From positions 1-7,402 of the forward strand of contig WAMH01000106.1 of the NCBI GenBank assembly GCA_015522395.1: 7,402 nt of DNA, read 5' to 3'. A program made the position numbers and the translations under genes. The notes beneath the pieces are model-generated. The model ran no database searches. It was not told the DNA's origin and saw only the letters and a list, made by a program, of their open reading frames with translations. The stretch's first letter is position 1; every line of letters starts with the position of its first letter. Below are positions 1-3,373 of the stretch, one piece after another. This DNA is from Thermococcus sp. (lineage in GTDB: Archaea; Methanobacteriota_B; Thermococci; Thermococcales; Thermococcaceae).

Positions 1-135
1 ATCGTAGAGCCTGTGGGCCGGTGTAGGCCTGTTGGGGTCGGCCCTGACGACCTTGTTCTGGAGGCTCTTACCGTAGCTGAAGTACATGCCCAGATAGATG
101 GCAGCAGCCAGCAAAATGGCCACAGCGGAGTTCAT
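1..135 (-). CDS. cstA: CstA-family transporter (carbon starvation protein A), N-terminal fragment
   Basis: The 45 codons present begin with ATG at 135-133 and run off the low-coordinate edge of the window, so most of the gene is missing. The product starts MNSAVAILLAAAIYLGMYFS, a hydrophobic first membrane helix (about residues 3-20). A short basic stretch follows, then RADPNRPTPAHRLYD at residues 31-45. The D-x-x-RPTPA-x-x-x-x-D pattern just after helix 1 is, from memory, characteristic of the CstA family, which are many-helix membrane proteins linked in bacteria to peptide or pyruvate uptake during carbon limitation. The substrate in archaea is uncertain. The start is fixed by a GGAGGTG ribosome binding site at 147-141, five bases upstream, and there is a separate upstream promoter. 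It follows the biotin carrier gene after a 173-nt gap, so it is probably an independent transcription unit. The family call rests on this short N-terminus only. Confidence 0.8.
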   Translation of the reverse strand, partial: MNSAVAILLAAAIYLGMYFSYGKSLQNKVVRADPNRPTPAHRLYD

Positions 136-181
136 TATTGCACCTCCATTAAATTTTGCACATTAATGTCCACTTTCGATA

Positions 182-189
182 CTTAAATG
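182..189 (-). promoter_or_regulatory. Probable TATA box of cstA
   Basis: On the minus strand the sequence reads CGAAAGGCATTTAAGTATC. The CATTTAAG core is a plausible archaeal TATA box, with a purine-rich BRE-like CGAAAGG just upstream (190-196). Using the usual spacing of about 25 bases, transcription should start near position 160. That leaves a leader of about 25 nt containing the GGAGGTG ribosome binding site (147-141). The distance from TATA box to start codon (about 47-54 bases) is nearly the same as at mmdA in this window. No start site has been mapped, so this is sequence inference. Confidence 0.55.
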
Positions 190-193
190 CCTT

Positions 194-222
194 TCGGTGA
201 AAAACCGAGGAAAATTCGGTTT
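194..222. repeat. Alternating TCGGT/ACCGA inverted repeats upstream of the cstA promoter
   Basis: On the plus strand TCGGT (194-198), ACCGA (204-208) and TCGGT (216-220) alternate. The second pair extends to a perfect 7-bp inverted repeat, AAACCGA (202-208) and TCGGTTT (216-222), with a 7-base spacer. The cluster starts within or beside the BRE of the predicted cstA promoter. This position suits a regulator site, but the regulator is unknown. Confidence 0.5.
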
Positions 223-287
223 CGAACTTAAGCTCGAAAAAAGACCGTTGAGTTCTACATCAAAACGCTAAAAACCGAACGGAAAAT
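201..287. repeat. Imperfect direct repeat AAAACCGA..GGAAAAT, two copies
   Basis: The 15-mer AAAACCGAGGAAAAT at 201-215 recurs as AAAACCGAACGGAAAAT at 271-287, identical except for an inserted AC. The copies start 70 bp apart, within the AT-rich spacer between the biotin carrier gene and cstA. The rest of this gap (136-308) holds T-tracts, the cstA promoter and ribosome binding site, and no credible gene. Confidence 0.4.
221..238. repeat. 18-bp near-palindrome TTCGAACTTAAGCTCGAA
   Basis: The plus strand reads TTCGAACTTAAGCTCGAA, centred on the perfect palindrome CTTAAG, with TTCGA and TCGAA outer arms and one mismatched pair (A226 and C233). It lies 30-50 bp upstream of the cstA TATA box, in non-coding DNA. 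It could be a dimeric regulator site. It overlaps the right arm of the neighbouring inverted repeat by two bases. Confidence 0.45.
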
Positions 288-295
288 AAAAGAAG
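237..295 (-). terminator. T-rich transcription termination region after the biotin carrier gene
   Basis: Just downstream of the biotin carrier stop codon (311-309), the transcript reads CTTCTTTTATTTTCC (295-281), then a six-T run TCTTTTTTCG (at 242-237). Archaeal RNA polymerase terminates at U-rich tracts without needing a stable hairpin, so these are plausible ends of the mmd transcript. The assignment rests on base composition and position alone. Confidence 0.45.
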
Positions 296-308
296 GTTAT
301 AAAGCGCT

Positions 309-767
309 TCATTCAAGTTCGATTAGTGGTTGTCCTGTGTCGACGGTGTCGCCTTCTTTCACGAGAATCTTCTTCACTACTCCGTCCTTTGGCGCTGGGA
401 TCTCGTTCTCCATCTTCATTGCTTCTAAAACAACCAGTCCCTGACCGGTTTTAACCTGCTCGCCCTCTTTGACCAGAATCCTCAAAATCTTGCCCGGCAT
501 CGGTGAAGTGACAACACCCTCACCAGCCGGGACAGGTGCCGCTGGAGCGGCGGGAGCAACCGGAGCCGCTGGAGCACTCGGGGCGGCAGTCTGAACCGGG
601 GTCGAAGCCTGAACGGGCGCGCTTAAAGCCCCGACGTCGATTCCAAGTCCCTTGGCCTCAACTGTGTACTCCCTGTCTTCGAAGCTTACCCTGAACCTTC
701 CCCCCGGGAGTTCTTCAACCTCAACCTCGTACTCAACACCATCAACGATGACCTTGACCTTTGCCAT
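309..767 (-). CDS. mmdC: Biotin carboxyl carrier protein, gamma subunit of methylmalonyl-CoA decarboxylase-type complex
   Basis: This 152-residue protein carries the biotin that shuttles carboxyl groups in a biotin-dependent (de)carboxylase. The N-terminal ~45 residues (MAKVKVIVDGVEYEVEVEEL...) form a small beta-rich segment. A Pro/Ala-rich flexible linker follows at about residues 50-84, then a biotinyl domain at about 86-152. The biotinylation motif EAMKMENEI is intact, with Lys118 the expected biotin site, and the domain ends with the usual GDTVDTGQPLIELE hairpin. ATG at 767-765 is preferred because it lies two bases after the upstream stop codon and gives the MAKVKV start. The in-frame GTG at 776 would overlap the upstream gene and lacks a better ribosome site. 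The protein would be modified by a biotin protein ligase encoded elsewhere. It could also serve an acyl-CoA carboxylase, but the neighbours favour a decarboxylase. Confidence 0.92.
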   Translation of the reverse strand: MAKVKVIVDGVEYEVEVEELPGGRFRVSFEDREYTVEAKGLGIDVGALSAPVQASTPVQTAAPSAPAAPVAPAAPAAPVPAGEGVVTSPMPGKILRILVKEGEQVKTGQGLVVLEAMKMENEIPAPKDGVVKKILVKEGDTVDTGQPLIELE

Positions 768-769
768 CT

Positions 770-1156
770 TCACCACTTCCCCAACTCATGGTTGAAATCC
801 TCACTATCTTCCATCTGACTCTGGAGGCCGTAGAGGCGCCACGAATCGGAAACCTTCCTCCTGAAGGGCAGGGGCCTGAGCTGGCTTGCCTTCTCGGCGG
901 TGTAAGCCAAAACCGCCGCGGTTATAACCGCCAGATCCCTTGGGGGTATCTCCGGCTTCTCCTCTTTCGCCTCGGCTTTGGGGGCCGGAGCTGGAGCCTG
1001 TAAAGAGGCACCCCGTGCCTCCTTCTCCACAAGCCTCCTTTCAGTCCACCCCACCGCGTAGAGGACCACCGCGAGTATGGCCAGCACCAGGAAGACTATG
1101 GTAACACCCAGCACCGTCAAATCAAGCCCCTCTATGAACTCCGCCATAGTCGTCAT
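770..1156 (-). CDS. mmdD: OadG-like small membrane subunit, delta subunit of methylmalonyl-CoA decarboxylase-type complex
   Basis: This 128-residue protein has one strongly hydrophobic segment at about residues 13-37 (LTVLGVTIVFLVLAILAVVL), followed by a charged stretch. An Ala/Pro/Glu/Lys linker follows (about 50-72), then a conserved C-terminal module, DLAVITAAVLAY (74-85) to SWRLYGLQSQM (105-115). A single N-terminal helix, linker, and C-terminal ITAA...W-R-x-x-G...M signature is the layout of the OadG/MmdD family, which anchors and assembles Na+-transporting decarboxylases at the membrane. ATG at 1156 has GAGGTG at 1167-1162 overlapping the mmdA stop, with a 9-nt gap. A second ATG three codons in is a weaker alternative. 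The stop is two bases before the biotin carrier start, which suggests coupled translation. The low sequence conservation typical of this family keeps the name slightly tentative. Confidence 0.85.
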   Translation of the reverse strand: MTTMAEFIEGLDLTVLGVTIVFLVLAILAVVLYAVGWTERRLVEKEARGASLQAPAPAPKAEAKEEKPEIPPRDLAVITAAVLAYTAEKASQLRPLPFRRKVSDSWRLYGLQSQMEDSEDFNHELGKW

Positions 1157-1165
1157 GCTAACACC

Positions 1166-2734
1166 TCACAGCGGTATGTTGCCGTGCTTCCTCGGCGGAA
1201 GCTTGACGCGCTTGCTCTCGAGGGCTTCGAGCGACATGATTATCTTCGCCCTCGTTTCAGCCGGATCGATGACGTCGTCGATGTAGCCCCTCGAGGCTGC
1301 AACGTAGGGGTTGGCGAACTTCTCGCGGTACTCGGCTATCTTCTGCTGGCGAACCTCCTCCGGGTTCTCCGCTTGGGCTATCTCCTTCCTGAATATGATG
1401 TTTGCAGCGCCCTCAGGCCCCATGACCGCTATCTCCGCGGTGGGCCATGCAAACACGAAGTCCGCTCCGAGGTGCTTGCTTCCCATCGCGAGGTAGGCTC
1501 CACCGTAGGCCTTCCTCAGCACGACCGTGACCATCGGGACCGTGGCTTCCGCGTAGGCGTAGAGTATCTTGGCGCCATGCCTGATGATCCCCCCGTATTC
1601 CTGCTGGGTGCCCGGTAGATAGCCAGGAACGTCGACGAGCGTAACTACCGGGATGTTGAAGGCGTCACATGTTCTGACGAAGCGCGCTATCTTGTCCGAA
1701 CTGTCGATATCGAGGACTCCAGCCAGGTGTATGGGGTTGTTGGCGACTATTCCAACGGTCCCCCCGTTCATCCTGGCAAAGCCCACAACCGCGTTGGGAG
1801 CGAAGTAAGGCAGAATCTCGAGGAAGTCCGGGTTGCCGTTCTCGTCCCTGTCAACGATCTCGTAGATGACCTGTCTCACGTCGTAGCCCTTGTTCGGATC
1901 GTCCGGGACTATCGAGTAGAGGTTCTCGGTCTTCCTGAAGGGCAGGTCGTTCGTCTTAACCCTCGGCGGCTTCTCCATGTTGTTTGACGGAAGGTAACTG
2001 ACGAGTCTCCTTATGAGTGCCAGAACCTCCTCGTCGCTCTTCCCTATGAGGTGTGCCTGTCCCGCCCTCTGGGCGTGAACCATCGCTCCACCGAGCTGTA
2101 TCGGTGTAACTTCAACGCCCGTAACAGCTTTAACGACCTGCGGGCCGGTGATGAACATGAAGCTCGCCGGATTGTCGACCATAAGGATGAAGTCACCGAT
2201 GGCAGGGCTGTAAACCGCTCCGCCGGCGCAGGGACCCATAATTGCCGTGATCTGCGGGACGACGCCGCTCAGAAGGGTGTTCATCTTGAAGATGTCGCCG
2301 TAGCCCTTGAGCGAGTCAACACCCTCCTGAATCCTGGCTCCTCCAGAGTCGTTGAGGCCTATAACAGGCGCTCCTGCCTCCAGAGCAAGCTCCATGACGC
2401 GCTTTATCTTCGCCGCGTGCATTTCACCGAGCGAGCCGCCCATGACGGTGAAGTCCTGGGCATAGACGAAGACAAGCCTTCCGTCAATGGTTCCGTAGCC
2501 GGTTATGACGCCGTCGGCTGGAAGCTCCTTCTTGTCCATTCCGAACTCCGTTCCGCGGTGTTTGACGAACATTCCTATCTCGACGAAGCTTCCTGGGTCG
2601 AGAAGCTTCTCAATTCTCTCTCGCGCGGTGAGCTTTCCCTTGGCGTGTTGCTTTTCAACGGCCTTTTCGCCGCCCATCTCCAGAATTTTCTTCTTCCTCT
2701 CATACAGTTCGTTGACTTTCTCCTCCATGCTCAT
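1166..2734 (-). CDS. mmdA: Carboxyltransferase alpha subunit of methylmalonyl-CoA decarboxylase (propionyl-CoA carboxylase beta-like)
   Basis: This 522-residue protein belongs to the biotin-dependent carboxyltransferase family and has the usual full length. It moves the carboxyl group between an acyl-CoA and the biotin carrier. Two crotonase-like halves are visible. The N half has DSGGARIQEG (129-138) and GPCAGGAVYSPA (167-178). The C half has DVPGYLPGTQQEYGG (368-382), which leads into an IIRHGAKILYAYAEATVP stretch, and RKAYGGAYLAMGSKHLGAD (407-425). The Gly pairs in each half match the known oxyanion holes. The residue after GGAY, which helps select the acyl chain in Streptomyces carboxylases (Asp or Ile there), is Leu415. 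ATG at 2734 is chosen because GGGGGAG (2746-2740) sits five bases upstream. GTG at 2767 would start at or before the predicted transcript start, and ATG at 2728 is spaced less well. It is the first gene of the mmdA-mmdD-mmdC cluster. With no beta subunit in view, an acyl-CoA carboxylase role remains possible. Confidence 0.93.
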   Translation of the reverse strand: MSMEEKVNELYERKKKILEMGGEKAVEKQHAKGKLTARERIEKLLDPGSFVEIGMFVKHRGTEFGMDKKELPADGVITGYGTIDGRLVFVYAQDFTVMGGSLGEMHAAKIKRVMELALEAGAPVIGLNDSGGARIQEGVDSLKGYGDIFKMNTLLSGVVPQITAIMGPCAGGAVYSPAIGDFILMVDNPASFMFITGPQVVKAVTGVEVTPIQLGGAMVHAQRAGQAHLIGKSDEEVLALIRRLVSYLPSNNMEKPPRVKTNDLPFRKTENLYSIVPDDPNKGYDVRQVIYEIVDRDENGNPDFLEILPYFAPNAVVGFARMNGGTVGIVANNPIHLAGVLDIDSSDKIARFVRTCDAFNIPVVTLVDVPGYLPGTQQEYGGIIRHGAKILYAYAEATVPMVTVVLRKAYGGAYLAMGSKHLGADFVFAWPTAEIAVMGPEGAANIIFRKEIAQAENPEEVRQQKIAEYREKFANPYVAASRGYIDDVIDPAETRAKIIMSLEALESKRVKLPPRKHGNIPL

Positions 2735-2738
2735 GAGA

Positions 2739-2755
2739 ACTCCCCCTAACGGAGT
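2739..2755 (-). promoter_or_regulatory. Possible leader hairpin covering the mmdA ribosome binding site
   Basis: In the mmdA transcript ACTCC (2755-2751) can pair with GGAGT (2743-2739) across a 7-base loop. This pairing would hide part of the GGGGGAG ribosome binding site (2746-2740). The stem has only 5 bp, which would be marginal at high temperature, so regulation through it is speculative. Confidence 0.25.
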
Positions 2756-2756
2756 G

Positions 2757-2767
2757 GTGCCTGGCAC
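2757..2767. promoter_or_regulatory. Palindrome GTGCC-T-GGCAC at the predicted mmdA transcription start
   Basis: An 11-bp perfect palindrome with 5-bp arms lies about 15-32 bp downstream of the mmdA TATA box, where transcription should begin (near 2760). A repressor bound here would block polymerase. No known regulator is matched. Confidence 0.35.
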
Positions 2768-2781
2768 TTGTAGTTTGTAAA

Positions 2782-2789
2782 GTTTAAAA
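2782..2789 (-). promoter_or_regulatory. Probable TATA box of the mmd operon
   Basis: The minus strand reads TTGAAAACCCTTTTAAACTTTAC, in which TTTTAAAC is the TATA-like core and the A-rich GAAAAC upstream could serve as a BRE. The expected transcription start is near 2760, giving a leader of about 25 nt with the GGGGGAG site. This 133-nt gap (2735-2867) holds this promoter, the repeat elements listed separately and no additional gene. Confidence 0.55.
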
Positions 2790-2840
2790 GGGTTTTCAAC
2801 CTTTAGAATTCCCTAACGGATAAAACGTCCAGCGGGGGAA

Positions 2841-2866
2841 GAGAAAAAGGAAATCCGTGAAAAGGG
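2841..2866 (-). terminator. Weak pyrimidine/T-rich terminator after aIF2-beta
   Basis: After the aIF2-beta stop (2870-2868), the transcript reads CCCCTTTTCACGG, then TTTCCTTTTTCTC with a five-T run at 2848-2844. This resembles a modest archaeal U-tract terminator. The tract is short, so some read-through into the mmd genes is likely. Confidence 0.35.
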
Positions 2867-2867
2867 G

Positions 2868-3299
2868 TCAGATATATTGTATAGGCGTTTCCGCACCGCA
2901 GGCCTCGCACTTGAGGAAGTGGAAGCGGCCCTTCTTGATGATCTTCGTGTCCGGCGAACCGCAGACAGGGCAGATGACGAACTCCTTGAGGTACTTCTTG
3001 AGCTTGTTGGCTATGAGATATGGCGTAAAGCGTCCCTGGAGTATGACGCGCCTTCCCTCGAGCGTTCCCGCTGTTCCAAGTTCCCTCAGCAGGAACTTGA
3101 GGAGGTGGTTCGGGTCGCGGTTCATGGCCTCGGCTATGTCCATGAAGTTCTCGATTATCGTCCTGTTGCCGGCTATAGTAACCTGTGCCGCGGGAACCTC
3201 AAAACGTGAGTGGTGATGCTTGACGTTCTCGGGAAGCTCATCGTAGGCCTTCTCGAGCAGACCCTCGAAATCATAAAAGTCAATCTTCTTCTCGCTCAT
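2868..3299 (-). CDS. eif2b: Translation initiation factor aIF2, beta subunit
   Basis: This 143-residue protein is the beta subunit of the archaeal aIF2 heterotrimer, which delivers initiator methionyl-tRNA to the small ribosomal subunit. It has the usual full length for archaea. The N-terminal helix DFYDFEGLLEKAYDELP (7-23) is the segment that binds aIF2-gamma. The central alpha/beta domain (about 38-100) contains NRTIIENF and the LLKFLLRELGTAG stretch typical of the eIF2-beta/eIF5 fold. The C-terminal zinc ribbon has four cysteines in two knuckles, CPVC (110-113) and CEAC (131-134), all intact. The ATG at 3299 follows a near-ideal GGAGGTGAG site at 3311-3303. It has its own TATA box in the 74-nt gap after mcm. 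The next gene begins 133 nt downstream with its own promoter, so this may be a single-gene unit with some read-through from mcm. Confidence 0.97.
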   Translation of the reverse strand: MSEKKIDFYDFEGLLEKAYDELPENVKHHHSRFEVPAAQVTIAGNRTIIENFMDIAEAMNRDPNHLLKFLLRELGTAGTLEGRRVILQGRFTPYLIANKLKKYLKEFVICPVCGSPDTKIIKKGRFHFLKCEACGAETPIQYI

Positions 3300-3332
3300 G
3301 CTCTCACCTCCATCCTACCTCTCACGCCCCGT

Positions 3333-3340
3333 TTATAACC
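3333..3340 (-). promoter_or_regulatory. Probable TATA box of the aIF2-beta gene
   Basis: The minus strand reads CCAAAAGGTTATAAACGGGG. GGTTATAA is the TATA-like core, with CAAAA upstream as a BRE candidate. Transcription would start near 3312, giving a leader of roughly 13 nt made mostly of the GGAGGTGAG ribosome binding site (3311-3303), a layout common in Thermococcus. The 74-nt space after mcm has no strong T-tract, so mcm transcripts may continue into this gene. Confidence 0.6.
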
Positions 3341-3373
3341 TTTTGGCGTGGAGGGGAGGGTGGAAAAGGGCCA

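Larger units (their letters stand above)
2744..2820. repeat. Exact 10-bp direct repeat CCCTAACGGA flanking the mmdA promoter
   Basis: CCCTAACGGA occurs at 2744-2753 (overlapping the ribosome binding site region) and again at 2811-2820 (about 22 bp upstream of the TATA box). The spacing is 67 bp start to start. Both copies are non-coding, so protein constraint does not explain them. They may be paired binding sites for a regulator. Confidence 0.4.

Noticed and set aside
293..302. TATA-like GGTTATAAAG on both strands near the end of the biotin carrier gene
   Set aside because: No gene begins at a suitable distance on either strand; the AT-rich stretch is better explained as a termination region.
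136..308. C/D box guide RNA or riboswitch in the spacer
   Set aside because: I found no paired C (RTGATGA) and D (CTGA) boxes and no recognisable conserved riboswitch core.
768..776. GTG start for the biotin carrier gene at 776
   Set aside because: ATG at 767 gives the family-like MAKVKV start right after the upstream stop, while the GTG would overlap the upstream gene without a better ribosome binding site.
761..1286. Plus-strand open frames opposite mmdD and the end of mmdA
   Set aside because: They mirror confirmed genes, have no ribosome binding site, and show no domain.
2051..2749. Long plus-strand open frame (232 codons) opposite mmdA
   Set aside because: It is antisense to a well conserved carboxyltransferase, its protein lacks recognisable motifs, and long antisense frames are expected in GC-rich codons.
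2735..2767. Extended mmdA start at GTG 2767
   Set aside because: It lies at or before the predicted transcription start, and the GGGGGAG site is correctly spaced for ATG at 2734.
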